Of a stretch of 64,000 nt of DNA, positions 1 to 13,200 are shown in pieces. The notes below the pieces were generated by a model. That model was not told where the DNA came from. It saw nothing but the letters and a program-made list of their open reading frames with translations, and made no database searches. A program made the translations under genes and the position numbers. The stretch comes from Rhopalosiphum padi (Eukaryota > Arthropoda > Insecta > Hemiptera > Aphididae), in the NCBI RefSeq assembly GCF_020882245.1, contig NC_083597.1:9768581-9832580 (forward strand). The letters run 5' to 3'. Numbering within the stretch: the first letter of the stretch is position 1; each line of letters begins with the position of its first letter.

Positions 1-736
1 AAAATAGTATATAAAAATATATAATATATATACATACTAATAAAAATTAATAAATGTAAAAAAAATGATGTACACTGCAGATTATTAAAATAAAATGAAA
101 AATAAAACAATTGTTATCTATATTAACTATATATTATAGTACACAGTACACGCTATTATTACTACTGCCTATTAATATTATATTTATATATCTATAGGCG
201 CCAATAATTATAATATGCAATGGTATCACTCCGCATAAAAACCTTATTTTTTTGTCTCTTTGAACGATGATCGAATTCAATGTTTTTTTCTATAAATTGT
301 AATATTATCTAACAAAATGGCAGTAGTTGAAAATAATTAAAAACTTTGCTATTGAGCATACTCAGTCTACTGCAGATATTTAATAGAACTATAAATCGGT
401 CTTCGTACTAAATGCACGCCAAGTTAATGGTCATTGGATTGGTTGCCGTATATTAAAAATTAATTTTGTGAATACATTACCGAGTTTTTCAAAGAAACTA
501 TTTAAAAAATATATCATTGTCAAGTATTGGGTACGAAATTGTTTATTATAAGTATTGTAATATCCGTATGATTTGACGCTAACAGCAACCTCATCCTACA
601 CGGCTACTCTTATATTATGTACGCCAAAGGAATTTTTGTAATATAAAGTACAACTGTAAACATTTTATATTAAAAAAAGTATATGAAACGAACAACGAGA
701 GTGGAAAATAAATAAAATTTAAAAAAAACAGTGGGT
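1..736. other. 3' flank of minus-strand gene 1
   Basis: AT-rich non-coding DNA. The only useful signal is a TTTATT at 542-547, which reads AATAAA on the minus strand about 190 bases past the gene 1 stop codon and could be its polyadenylation signal. No open frame with coding texture is seen. The first 200 bases are simple AT sequence. Confidence 0.5.
542..547 (-). terminator. Candidate polyadenylation signal of gene 1
   Basis: AATAAA on the minus strand, about 190 nt downstream of the TAA at 737-739. It is the first canonical hexamer I see past the stop. In DNA this AT-rich the hexamer is common by chance, so the call is tentative. Confidence 0.35.
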
Positions 737-913
737 TTAATGGTTGTACACCAATCTAGCTATGACTTTGGACCTCTTCTGCCTGGCCGGCCAAGTGGAG
801 TACGTCTGCAACGGCTGCGGTCGTGAGATCGGATACATCGTGTTTGGATCGCTGGTTCTAATGGTCGTGCGCTGTTGGAAGTACGACAGCGGATGACTTT
901 CGGCTTCTTCGGA

Positions 914-949
<36 letters not shown>

Positions 950-1154
950 CTGTCGTTGACGTTGATAGTGACGATGGTGATCTCGTTGCTGCTGATAGTC
1001 TACCTCGGCAGACGAGGACGAGACAGATGACGACAATGACCTATCCGAGTACGGTTTTGTGTGCGTCATAGTTTTCATTTTTGGATCCATCAGTACCACG
1101 TGGTGATGGTGGTGATGTATTGTTTTTATCCGCCGGGGCATAAAAATTACGATC
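737..1154 (-). CDS. Gene 1 exon 3 (main coding exon and stop)
   Basis: The acceptor is TTCTTATTCTCAG, with AG at 1156-1155, and the exon begins at 1154. In frame with exon 2 it encodes the last 139 residues and stops at TAA 739-737. Coding support: the Gln run mixes CAG with CAA and the His run mixes CAT with CAC. Base content is far less AT-rich than the flanks, and the C-terminal 50 codons have ordinary, non-repetitive composition. A second frame is also open from the acceptor to a TAG at 1043-1041 (see findings). Confidence 0.8.
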
Positions 1155-4100
1155 CTGAGAATAAGAAGCCAGGCGTGACATCACCATTATTTATTATAGT
1201 ACCTATATATTATACATTATTGGATGATTGTCGTGCTTGTCCTAACACTAGCCTAAAATATTTCGTGAAGTGCCCATACTTAGTGCGATATGCTCCAGTG
1301 AACATCGCAGATAGACTATCTCCGGAATTTAGATTTTTAGTAATTTTTGTTGTCTGGCATATTATTTTACTGCTCACTGCAGAATTTAAAATTGTTTAAC
1401 AGTAACTAAATAAGAGGTACATATCTGCAATTCTTTATATTTAAGGATCAGTTTGAAAATCGTTATCAAACATAAATATACTTTGTCTTTTATCTTATAA
1501 ATCGTATAACAGCTAATACCACATTAGTTCATATTTAATATATAATTTATCTTAAGTATAATAAGTTAAAGAGATTTTTTTATACCTACTATCTACATAA
1601 CAAAATATATCAATGCATTGATTTTAAATACATTATTATATTATTTGATATACAATTTTTAAGTTGTTAATATATTTTTATAACAGTATTTTACTGTAAA
1701 TTATTTTAGATTTTGAGAGAAGCGATTAACGCATTAATTGTACAACAATGTGTGTTTTATATTTTTATTTTTTATGTATAATATATACAAGATTAATAGT
1801 AAATAAAATTATTTCAACTTTAAACTTTGAGGACGATTTCGAATAAAAAAGTCGATCTAGGTAGTACTTTAGTCAACATTTAAAATTTGAAAGTATTTTT
1901 CTTTAGAAGTAACTTATTGGAAAAAGAAAAAAAAGAAAAACGGGAATTTTTGCAAATCATGCAAATCCAGTTTTTCATGGGATTAATTTTGTTTTTTTTT
2001 TTTTGGTTTAACTCGATAAAGAAATAATACTAATAAAATAAAATACTTGCAATATTTACCAAATATTTATATGATCATTTTTATACATAATATAATCTTT
2101 AAGTTATTTTGACTTTTTTTAAACTATATTTATAGACATTAAATTTTTTTTTTTTGTAAATGTCGATAAAAAATTATTTACCGGGTAAAATGTATAGAAA
2201 ATTTAATTCAAAATTCATACTGAAACTAAAAAATATAAAAAATATTACATAAACTTAATTATTTTTGGTTATTTTAGATTCAAATTTAGACAAAATTATT
2301 TATTAAAACTATGAATAACGATATTTTTAATTTTGTAAGTTTAAAAGCATTATTTGTAGAGACATCAAATTGTTATGTATATCATTATATTTTATGCACA
2401 CAATGATATTTTTAAATTTAATGTTTTTGGCAAAAATTAATTCAAATTACTGTATTACTAATGGTAAAATAATTTACTTAGTTATAATAGTATCAAAAAC
2501 ACATAATATACTTCGTAATATAGGCTGATAGAGACTGTCTCCACTCAGAATTGTTTTTCAATGTTATATCACGGGATTTAAATGTAATACCTTTATCGTA
2601 GTAATCCACTCGATACCTACCGTATATCAGAGCAATACCCACTTGTCTACATCTTTAAAACACGAAGTCATTGTGTGAAATAAAAATGTATTAACAAATT
2701 ATTATCATATTTATAAAACTGTCTTTCATAGAAAACAATAGTCATGTCAATATTATTATCATAATATCATCTTTGGCCTAATTTGTACTCTTGTACTCGC
2801 TACATAAGCATAATATACTAATTACGATTGACAATCATAGATATTGTATACTCCTAATATTTTAGAATTAAATAGTAAATTTAATATTTACTTAAAACTA
2901 TCATTTTTAACTTCAGTACAGTTATTAGGTATACACTAACAATATAGTTTTTTAATTTAAGTTTAAATTCACAACTAGTTTTTCGTCATTTACGATTTAC
3001 ATTAAATTAATTATAAGTATTAATAGAGAACTTATTTTCAGATATTTGGCACAGCTGGTCGACTAAGTCTTATATAACATAATGTTTATTAAACTTCTAA
3101 CGTAACGTGGTCACGTGTCATTGAAATGCAATCAAGCGTTCTCGATTGATTGTCTACTACACCAGAACCCGTCACACTAGAGTAAATAATTCGTTTTTAT
3201 TTCAAGACTTATGTCGGATTCTTGAATATATAACAGATATTAATGGATAAAAAAAAAACAATAATAATAATAATAATAAACATGCTAACCAAAATTATTC
3301 ACCTAAACGTTCTTTCGTAATACTGACAATTTGTATATTAGACACTAATATCGCATACTATTTAACTATAATAAGTATAATAGCCATAAAAAAAATTATA
3401 AGTCTTACCAATTTCTAAATTTATTTATGTTTAATAGAATTATATTAAGTTTTAACAAGAATTACTAAAAGTAAAAAGTATACTTAGTTGTAAGTTGTGT
3501 TTAGAAGATTTCAAAACCTGTATTATTTCAAAATTTGAATTAAATATTCATATAATTAACTTAAATATTTGCTTAAATGATTTGAATGCAATAAATTATA
3601 ATAGTAGACAGTAGTACCCATTAGGTTGTTAAGTAAAGAATAATTTATAAAGTATTTTTCATGTAAATTTATTGTATGATTTTAAATTCTTTAGCTACAT
3701 TATTATACGATTATTCAAGAAAATATAGATATAAATTATAAAAATAAATAAATAATTAATAAAAATTACAATTTTGTGTCACACAAAAAAATTAAGCTAA
3801 ATGATATTTAATTTTAAATATTTTAAACTCGGAAAATTTTTAATATTTTTCTCCAATGTAGAAGGCTTTCAAAAGATATTTTTAGTAAAACTACTTCATT
3901 ATTCATAAAATTGAAACTTCTAACTGAAAATGAGTTAAGTAATGTAATAACTTCATTTATATTACTACATTGTTAACTTTTAACTACTTAAATGGAATAT
4001 TTTATTTTTTAATCGTAAAATTAAAAACAAAAATATTTAATTTAAACATAACGTGTATAATAAATAAACTTATAAAAGTAACAAGTTTGTTGGTCTTGCG

Positions 4101-6944
4101 GGAGTGACTCCTTTCCGTATATTATAAGTTACTGATTACAACATCGATACCTATATCATATTATTTTCGAATTTACATAATAATGTCCATTATTCTATTA
4201 GTATACTGATTCGTATAATTATTAGTCTTTAATTTCTAAAATAGTGTTATTATTTAACTAGCGTTAAGATTTGTATAAACAGGCCGTTACATAAAACAGC
4301 ATAACAAATCACACTTTAAAACTGTTGATGCGATATAGAAACATTAATATAAAAATATTTTTTAAGTTTTTATTTATTGTAATTAGTTTCCGCAAAATAT
4401 TATACAATATTTATTAGATTTTCAAAAAACATGGAATATAAAATACTATGCAAACATCAAAAAATTATAACATTGTTCGCATATAGAATTACGTTTATAT
4501 ATTATATAATATGATCCAAATAAATGGTCAATATTATTGAATTAATATGTTAATTATTTGTTTAAAAGAAATAATCTCTTATTATAAACAAATATGTTTT
4601 AAATGCAATAAAAGTATATAAATTAAATTAAAAAATATTAATTAGGTATAAATAAAAGTAATAGTAAAGTAAGTGATTATTACTCTACGGTAGTAATTTC
4701 GAGTGGGTTGCTATAATGAATGTGTTAAATTTGAATTGACGGTAAAAAAATTTAAAAATTACAATTGTGAAAAAATACTTCAAATATTTTGAAAATTTTA
4801 CTATGTATACAAAATTATAATATAAGTACTTGGTATTTATTTTATGTTTTTTACGACTATTTATCTTTAAATTATAATAAAATAAAGAAATTAATTTCTT
4901 TGAAAATTGGTTTAGCGTAACATTTTTCATTTTTTCTTAAACTATTTTTGTTTTCTTAATTATTTTTTAAAAATACTAAGACTACATAGTCTCAGAAGCA
5001 TTTTTTGTCTCAAAAGTTGACGACAGGTAGAAAAAATCCATGTAAAATAAATGAAATTATTTAAATAAATCTTGTTTATATTACGTATACGTTTATTGTC
5101 ATTCGCCTTCTCGTAAATTAAAAATATTCTACAGTTGAGCTTTTAAAGATAATAAATAAAATCAAGTAGGTACACACATAATATTTGTATTTATTTACAA
5201 CATAACAATTTAAAAGTTATTTTTTCTTATTATTGGAATCATCAGTTTCTAAAAAAAGTGCATAAAAGTGTATACGATTTCCAGGTTATTCTAAATAATA
5301 TTATAATAATAAATTATAAAAATATGTTCAAATATTTAAAAAAAAAAAACATATTATCCAGTAATATGCTCAAAACATTAAAATAAGCAAAATTTATTTT
5401 GCATATCTATTTATATTTTAATGCACTAGAAGTTAAGTTAACCGAATTTAGTACTTTCCACGAATTGAAAAAAAAAATGAATGAGTTAATGGTCACAGTC
5501 TTAGTTATAATAAGTTTTTAAATAATGTTAAAAATATTATTTATAATTTGAACAATTGCATATTTATTTATTTTTTTTATCTTACCATCAAAGACACATA
5601 AATGCGAATAAATAAAAAAATTAAAATTATTATTTAACAACCCTTAAATAGATTGGTTTAGTATATTTATTTAAAAAAAAAAACAATTTGTATAATTCAA
5701 TTTAAATTAATTTTATTATTATTTTTGGAATCGACTAATAATTATTATTGTTGAAACCGTAACATAATAATATAATCTTTTTTTTAATAATATTATTTAG
5801 AATTTATAATACTTAATATTTAATAATGATACGTTTATGAATTAAATAAATAGATTTATTTCATTAAAACATCATTAATCATACTGACTAAATTATGTAT
5901 GTCATGTAATATGATATTGTATTAACATTACAACCATGCGGTTGAAAAATACCAAATTACCAAACGAAATAAAATTGTACTAAACAATATTACCTATATT
6001 GGCTATATTAATTTTATCTTATCATTAATATAGTATAATGAAAAATATTTAAATTTTGAATATGAATTTATAAGGAATGAAATATACAATTAAAAATTAG
6101 TATTTTTATATTTTAATTTATAACTTTAATAAGAAAAAATATTATATGAAGAATTGGCGTTAAATATATACAATTAAATCCCGATCTACCGGTATCTATC
6201 AATCAAGTAGGTTTAATAATTATTAATAAATTATTTAAGATTTTTAACCAACTATTATTTAAGTTTCGTATTCTGTATGAACATAGGGAATTTACAATGA
6301 AAAATTTTTTATACAATAATCACATTTCTTGTATACATTAAGAATATGATAGGTATATCTATATTCTTATCATTTAAGAACATTATTGATAAAACATCAA
6401 TATTTTGTGTAAAAATAAACTAAAACAATTATTACGCTTTTAAATTTGAACATGTGTTAATATACATTTAATTTTAAACTTCTATAGTATAAAATATTAC
6501 ATTATTAATTATTGTTATTATTTTTAATTATGATTCCTACGTATGTTTTCCAACTAAATAAGAAATATTAATTAAGTATTCAGTAGATATCTACGTTTTA
6601 GATGAATAATATTATCAAAAACTCGAGATCACGGTTATAAATGTCATATTATTGTTTTATAAATTACACATCGAATTATCAGAAAAAAATAGCTTACCTT
6701 TTGTCTTCACATTCGACCAAATGTGTCAAATGTTGTACGATGATCACAATCTGCCAACATAAAAAACATAGTCATAATAACATATGCAGGTAATTCAACG
6801 TATTTTATGCTGTTGTACGTATGAAATAAACATGATCGTTACATAAATCGTGACAGAATTAAAACTAATAAAGAATTTTTGGAAAATAGATCCCATACGT
6901 AAACTTACAACGGCCAAAAATTGCACGATCTCGAGACGCGCCAT
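737..6944 (-). CDS. Gene 1: putative secreted His/Gln-rich protein, three exons, 168 aa
   Basis: Function unknown. I assembled this gene from the sequence. Exon 1 is 6944-6909, exon 2 is 6750-6698 and exon 3 is 1154-737, on the minus strand. The donors are GTAAGT and GTAAGC; the acceptors are GGCAG and a pyrimidine-rich TCTCAG. Exon 1 ends in phase 0, and exon 2 ends with AG, completed to AGG (Arg) by the first base of exon 3, so the frame stays open: 507 nt including TAA. The product starts MARLEIVQFLAV and continues hydrophobic (IVIIVQHLTHLVEC), which looks like a signal peptide or signal anchor of about 25 residues. Then come Asp-Lys-Arg (28-30), His6 (about 43-48), a Ser-rich stretch, 13 Gln (about 98-110) encoded by mixed CAG and CAA, and a structured tail (117-168) with Tyr, Pro and a basic QKRSK. 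It has one Cys. A further small exon inside the 5.5-kb intron is possible. I recognise no family; a secreted effector, a peptide precursor or a cuticle-type protein are all guesses. Confidence 0.75.
912..953 (-). repeat. CAG/CAA repeat coding poly-Gln in gene 1
   Basis: Trinucleotide tract in exon 3 giving 13 consecutive Gln. CAA interruptions at several positions indicate that the Gln reading is kept at protein level. The length is likely to vary between individuals. Confidence 0.85.
1155..6697 (-). other. Gene 1 intron 2 (5543 bp)
   Basis: GTAAGC donor at 6697 and TCTCAG acceptor ending at 1155 on the minus strand. Almost all AT-rich, with an AAT microsatellite at 3261-3280. Two less AT-rich patches (about 2530-2660 and 3040-3190, the latter with a CACGTG E-box near 3113) could be regulatory or could hide a small exon, but I found no open exon with both splice sites there. 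Confidence 0.7.
6698..6750 (-). CDS. Gene 1 exon 2 (53 nt)
   Basis: Acceptor TTTTTTATGTTGGCAG and donor AAAAG|GTAAGC, both strong. The 53 nt read IVIIVQHLTHLVECEDK plus two bases of Arg. This supplies the second half of the hydrophobic leader, the only Cys and the Asp-Lys-Arg. It is too short to be found as an open frame; the call depends on splice signals and on phase agreement with both neighbours. Confidence 0.75.
6751..6908 (-). other. Gene 1 intron 1 (158 bp)
   Basis: Short intron with a GTAAGT donor at 6908-6903, a T-rich tract and a GGCAG acceptor at 6755-6751. The branch region is probably the TATGACTATG about 20 nt before the acceptor. Confidence 0.75.
6909..6944 (-). CDS. Gene 1 exon 1, coding part
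   Basis: ATG at 6944-6942 followed by 11 codons and a consensus donor GTT|GTAAGT. The peptide MARLEIVQFLAV is the start of a hydrophobic leader. The context before the ATG (GTCAAC) fits an insect start. The leader exon continues upstream into less AT-rich DNA. Confidence 0.75.
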
Positions 6945-7200
6945 GTTGACGTGACGACTATTGGAGATCTATATGGCTCGACACAATACACATTTGCCGG
7001 ACTTCGAACGATTATTGCTTAACTTAATTTTAAAAATCACTTTGATTTGCGTTTAACCATCGCTCCCACAGAGGGTGTCACGGACCACTAACCATAGAAA
7101 TCTAACACCACCACCACTTTTTCACTACGCTATGCGTTAGCTCCGTAATGGATGTACGTACCACTCTAGTACGTCGGTTATTTATTTTTTTTCCATTCTC
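6945..7200 (-). promoter_or_regulatory. Probable 5' UTR and promoter area of gene 1
   Basis: Base content rises clearly above the AT-rich flanks from 6945 to about 7170, as expected for a transcribed leader plus core promoter. No TATA box or initiator is convincing, so the transcription start is not placed. Beyond 7200 the sequence returns to AT-rich DNA. Confidence 0.45.
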
Positions 7201-10200
7201 ACTCATTTCACTAGTCACACTTTATTAAATACAGTATATATGCATCGTTATTTCTTTATGTCACGTACAGTGACTACCGGACCTGTTACGTTTATGGGTT
7301 TTTCGATATTTATAATATATAATTGTACATACTTGTTACAAGTATCTACTTCCAAAAAAAAAAAAACTTAAACTCAATACTTTCTTTTTATATGCGTATT
7401 GTTGTATTGTTAATTTTAATTCAAGATCGCGATGATTGTTTTTTTGGATTTATAATTGTATTAAACATTCATTGAATTCAGTGATTCGTGCTTATACACG
7501 TGTGTGAAATATGTTTTTTATTTTACCCTACTGATACAGATAAAAAGTGTAACTTTAATATAATATTATGTTTATGTTAAAAATATAACGATAACTAGAT
7601 ACACATAGATGCGCGTGTTGTTGCGAATAATATGCCTTGGTGTTCAGTCACAAAACAAATAAAAAATTATAGTATATTTCTTTAGTCACAGTGCATTAGT
7701 ATTCTCCGAATACGGCAGTATATAATTAGTGAGAAATTGGAAAAAATGACATATCAACTACATATTTATATGTTCAATTTAAAACCCCAATTAATTGTCT
7801 CGAAAAGGTAAATTAAATTATAACATGGTTGTATTCGACGATTTTCAAGTTTTTGAATTATAGTTCGTGACGCTCAAAACGTTCAACACTTTTTATAACT
7901 TTTTGTAAAAATATATTAAAAGCCTAAAATTATTATACTACATGAATGTTTAATAACTTTATGATATGATATAAATATATAAGAAAGAAAAATACAGTTA
8001 AATAATATTAACTATTGAAAATACATTTACTTTAAATCAATAACTCATTAGGTTAAAGCTTTGTCCTTGTACATATCCACCTAGTTACTAAATATATAGA
8101 ATATATTATATATTCCACTATACTTATTATCTTACCTAACTACCTAAACTTAAAATGTATTTAAGTATTTATGAATAAATTACTTAATATAGAGGTTAAT
8201 AATTTAAATATTCATATAAATTATTTTTGAAAATTGGTAACCTTAGATATTTTAAAGTTTTAGCCGTAATTTAGTAGTGAAAACTAATTATAACAATTTT
8301 ACGGTAAAAAATAGTTTTACATATTTTTAAATTAAATGCAAATTTTTTCAAATTAAGACATACCTCAAATATATTAACCATGCATTTTAATGTTAACAAC
8401 GATGAAATTAGTTTTACACCAAACAATTTTACAAGCCTTCACTTTTCTATTTTATGTAATATAATATTTAAAAACTGTTAGTTTTTCATATGTTATATTT
8501 TAACACAATTCTTGAAAAAAGAGATTTGCAAATTTTTTTTAAAAATAAAATTACCAAAATAATGTAATAATGAGAACTATGAAAAATAATACACTTTACA
8601 AAAGTTTGGGCCTACAATATGTAAGTAAAAAAAAATAATAATAAGTTAAGAAAACGTATTAATGAAAATGTCAGTTGATCTTTCAAAAGCCACTGTCAAT
8701 TTGGGTAAGCCGGTAAGGCCATTATCTGCATGGGAAAGTTTAAGTGTATTATATATTTATATGGAATCATATAGAATCGGAATTAAGCAGCGACAACCGA
8801 ATGACCGTCTACTGATGATGTATTATTTTCAACAAAATCAAAACGAAAAATATCAAAGAAAAGTATAATAAATTTCATTCCACGATAGAAGTTTTTAGTA
8901 ATTCCATTCATGTTACCTGCTAAGGCAGAGTTTAAAAGAAAAACATTTTACTGGATTTTTTAAAAATTAGATTTTCTGTTTTATCCTTGTGTTTATATTT
9001 TTATAGTGACGTAAAAATGATGTTATAACGGCGCAAGAAGTAGGCAATTTAGTGCCATTCAATAAAATATGTTTAACAGGGGACTTTAGTAGCAATTAAA
9101 TACAGTTTTTAATTTAACTTCCTGTTGAGAATACAGAAAACATTAATAAATTATTATTTTTCCTATGATATATATGATATAAGTATTTATTTATTTATTA
9201 CTAATAAACAACTTATAAACACAACTAAGAACTATTTTGTTTAAAATAAATATTTCAAGACTTAATATGACTTTGTTAAAAAGCAGACTTTAAAAGCTTT
9301 TTAAGTTTTATACTACATTTTATTGATTATATATTATAATTAGTAAGTTATACGTGTTACTATTTACTAATATATTGTAAGAAATTTGCATTTAATAAAT
9401 TGTTTTAGCATTCATCAGAAGCATATGATAATAATGTAACAAAATTTATATTTTAAATTTTAAGTGAAACATTTTTGCTTTCTTAATTACTATGCATTAT
9501 TAAACAATCAAAAATTTACAGAAAATGTATTATGAACGTTCACCCCTATTTTAAATTCTGGGAACAATAAATTAGTTTTGTAATGTTTTAAAAAATGATT
9601 TTTTTTGTACCTGAAGAAACTTTTTACAGACGAAAAAATGGTTTCAATCTTTAACTCTGGAGATATTAGTTGATGAAAGTAAGTTTGATTGTATTGGTTG
9701 CTCAAAAAACTAGTTTTTACAAAATCAATTTAGATTTTTTATTTTAATTCAAAAATGAATAACTGTAGAGTCTTGAAATTTCATTAAATATTAATATAGT
9801 ATTTTCTAGACATAAAATCAAAATCATTAAATTTTCAAAATATTTTGTGTTCTGTATAAGCTATTTAATGATAGGTATTTGATATTTTCGATTTAGCATT
9901 ATAAATTTCTGCAATAGTAATAAATAATTACTAATGTTATGATTTAATAATAATTATAATATTTTAACTTACCAAAAATGCTGTTTCTACACTTTTATTT
10001 TATTGAAAATGGTAAACAATATTTTAATAATAATAAAAATCAACAGCATAATATTAATATTTTTTAATTTTTTTTTTTTAAGAAATATGACATTTTTTAC
10101 CGCATTTAAAATTTAAATATTTTATTCAAATATTTTAATAAACCGTTCTTACGCAATATTTTAAAATATCAAAAATTTATAGTCACAGTTTTTCAATGAG

Positions 10201-13200
10201 GGTTTAAAGTTAGTAATTTTACAAAATTCTTTATATTTTTAATTTTAACTCTCAAGTCTTAGAAAAGTAATAAGATAATATTTTTCAAAATCTTTTTAAT
10301 TTCAATTTAAAAAAGTATTTAGTATAAAGCAACAGAAATATTTTATGAATGATTTAGGTTCAAATTTTTACGATTTCAGATGTTTTATTATATTAATCAT
10401 TGAAGTTTTTAGCATTAATTGAAAAATATTATTCGACAAGAATTGAAACTTTTTATTGTTTACTTGAATATTTTATGTGAAACAACAATCAAGACTATTA
10501 TCCCGAGTACAGCTCTAAAGATTAATAACTCAAAATCTATTTGTTTAAATTTCAGTAAACCTTTTCAAAAAAGTTATCTACTTAACAATTTACAATAGAA
10601 ATAGGGTTTTTATTCGTAAAACAAAAGTTTATACAATCCAAGTATATACCTTAAAAAAAAGTCAGTGTATTAAAAAACATAGACTTTCAGAATTTTAAAA
10701 ACTATAAACCAGAATTAAAAAAATGTATTATTAAATGACAAATATTATAATTATTCTGATTCGTATTACTTTATTAAAATAGTTTATGCTTCGTATAACA
10801 CTACGCAAGATCAACGCATACAAAATAGATTATGTGTAAACGTCATACACACCTGTAAAATAGTTATAAATTTAAAGTTATAAGTCGTTAGTAAATAAAA
10901 TATTTGTATTTAATTTAACATAAAATAAGCATGATATGTAAAAAGTATGAATAAACATAGTTAATACATTTCTAAAATAACAAACGTCCGTACTTGATTA
11001 ACATAATATGCATATTATGTTAACTTATAATAAACGCAGTCACACCTACGAGATCCGTTATCAATGGTATCCGAAGAAAATATACAATACAGTAACCGTC
11101 AGTGAGACTTCTTATCCAATATTATTACTGATAAAGTCATAAACTCATAACACATACATAAATAAATAAATCAAAATTGTATTAAAAAAGTTACACACAC
11201 AATATTTGATTATGTCCAAAAAGTGAAATCATAATTAATATAGATATTTATTTTAATTCTTGAGTGATAAACTGATAAATTAATAGAAAATTGTGTATAA
11301 AGTAATATTTATAATGATTAAAGCGCTTATGTTAAAAACATGATATAGACTTCTGTTTATTCTATTTACTATGCATTTTGTTATTTAATATTTCCCCGTT
11401 TAACATCATTATTGTACCTCTGTCTCTACCTACATTAACATTTTCAATGTAAAAGAAAAATGAAAAAAAATAATACTTTAACTATTGTTATTCTTTATTA
11501 AACTTGCAATAATAATATTTATTGTTGTTATTGACCGTAAAAAAACCCTATTATATTCGTGACCTTTTAAAAATAAATCAAAGGACCAAGGTAAAATATA
11601 TAAACACTTTCACTTCACAATATTACTATGGTAGCAAATACAAATAAATTAATTAGTATTGACTTTAATATATTCATTTTAATATACTAATTGCTACTCG
11701 AGTAGTATGAAAATTAATGTCTCAATTAAATATTACATACATATTACATATAATATGTTATACTTATATTTATATATTTATATGTAATTTATTATGTGAT
11801 AATTAATTATAATGTACTCGTAAGTATATATTTTTGAAATTAAATTATCAAATGAATGTAAAACATAATTATTTATTAATTGAAATACATCTCTTATTAT
11901 ATAATATGTATATATAAATATATCCCTACCTTAAACTTGTGATACCCCCCAAAAATAATGTGTACATATAATTATAAAAAAACAAGCATTGTTAAAAATT
12001 GTTTACATCTCTTATTGTTTAATATGTAAATATAATTATTAATTTAAAACATCATGACAATATGAAAATACAATCAATTATAGTTAGAATAAAAAAACGG
12101 CAGTGTTAAAAGTTGTTTGGATACTTGATTTATGTAAAAATCAAGATTTGAATTGTTTAAAAAATATAAATAAACAATGTTAGAATTTTTAATCTATTGT
12201 TAATTATTATTAATAATTTAATATGTTTTAAACAAAATTACTTAATTAAATTGTTATACACGAGTATATAATATGTAAATGTATCGACCATGAATTACAA
12301 TTTAAAATAATAGTAATTAATATTTGATAAAATAAATAGTTACTCATAATACTCAGAATACGTTTAATCAGCTTACTCAAGTCATGTGTATATATTGTCC
12401 TGCAAAAATACTTATCATTTAATATTTAAATAGTTATGGATTTGTAATAATCCTCAATTATATAATTGGTATAATATTAGCCACAAATATCGAATGGCGA
12501 ATAGTTATAGATGATAACATTATATGAAATAAGAATATCTAAAAGGTCATACTTTACAATTGTGTACTATTAATGCGATTCTTCAAAGGAGTTGGGAAAA
12601 ATAAATCCGACTACTGGATCACTAAAAATTGATGGCGAACAACTAAGGTACCTATATAAACAATATATTAAAAATAACAAGAAATCATTGTAGTGTTGGC
12701 ATTTTTAAATACATCATTTTTATCAGGTAGTATAACGTATTCATCAAAATATTTAATAATTTATATAAATTAATAGTTACTATAAACTGCATTATTAAAT
12801 ACTTATTGATATAATATGCAAAACAACACCGATTTGATTTATAAGGAACTTAGGGTAAATGATTTTAAAATGATTTTTTATTTATCTACTTTATTTGAAC
12901 TTTATAGGCATAAACATGACACAAGATTTAAAATTTAAATCTTATATTAATACACGATTAACATATAAAGTAACGAAGTTTTTGACTATAAAAGTGTTTT
13001 ATAAAAAAATTTGAAATTATGTCAAACATTAAATATCAATGTAAGCAACTATTCAAATTTGAGATCTTTCAAAAGTTCGGAATTTTAAACATCATTTACT
13101 TAAATATCTATTATATTAAGTATATTGTTTATTTTAATATAGCCATATATATAATATATTTTTATTTTTATTTTACTTGCTTATTAGTTTATTTTAAATT

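Noticed and set aside
1061..1399. 112-codon plus-strand open frame
   Set aside because: Antisense to the well-supported exon 3 of gene 1 for its first third, then AT-rich; no splice or coding texture.
8662..8868. 68-codon plus frame (starting MKMSVDLSKATVNLG) with a GGTAAGC donor near 8704
   Set aside because: No acceptor or downstream exon in phase and no recognisable domain. The start resembles common short motifs by chance. Kept only as a weak possibility.
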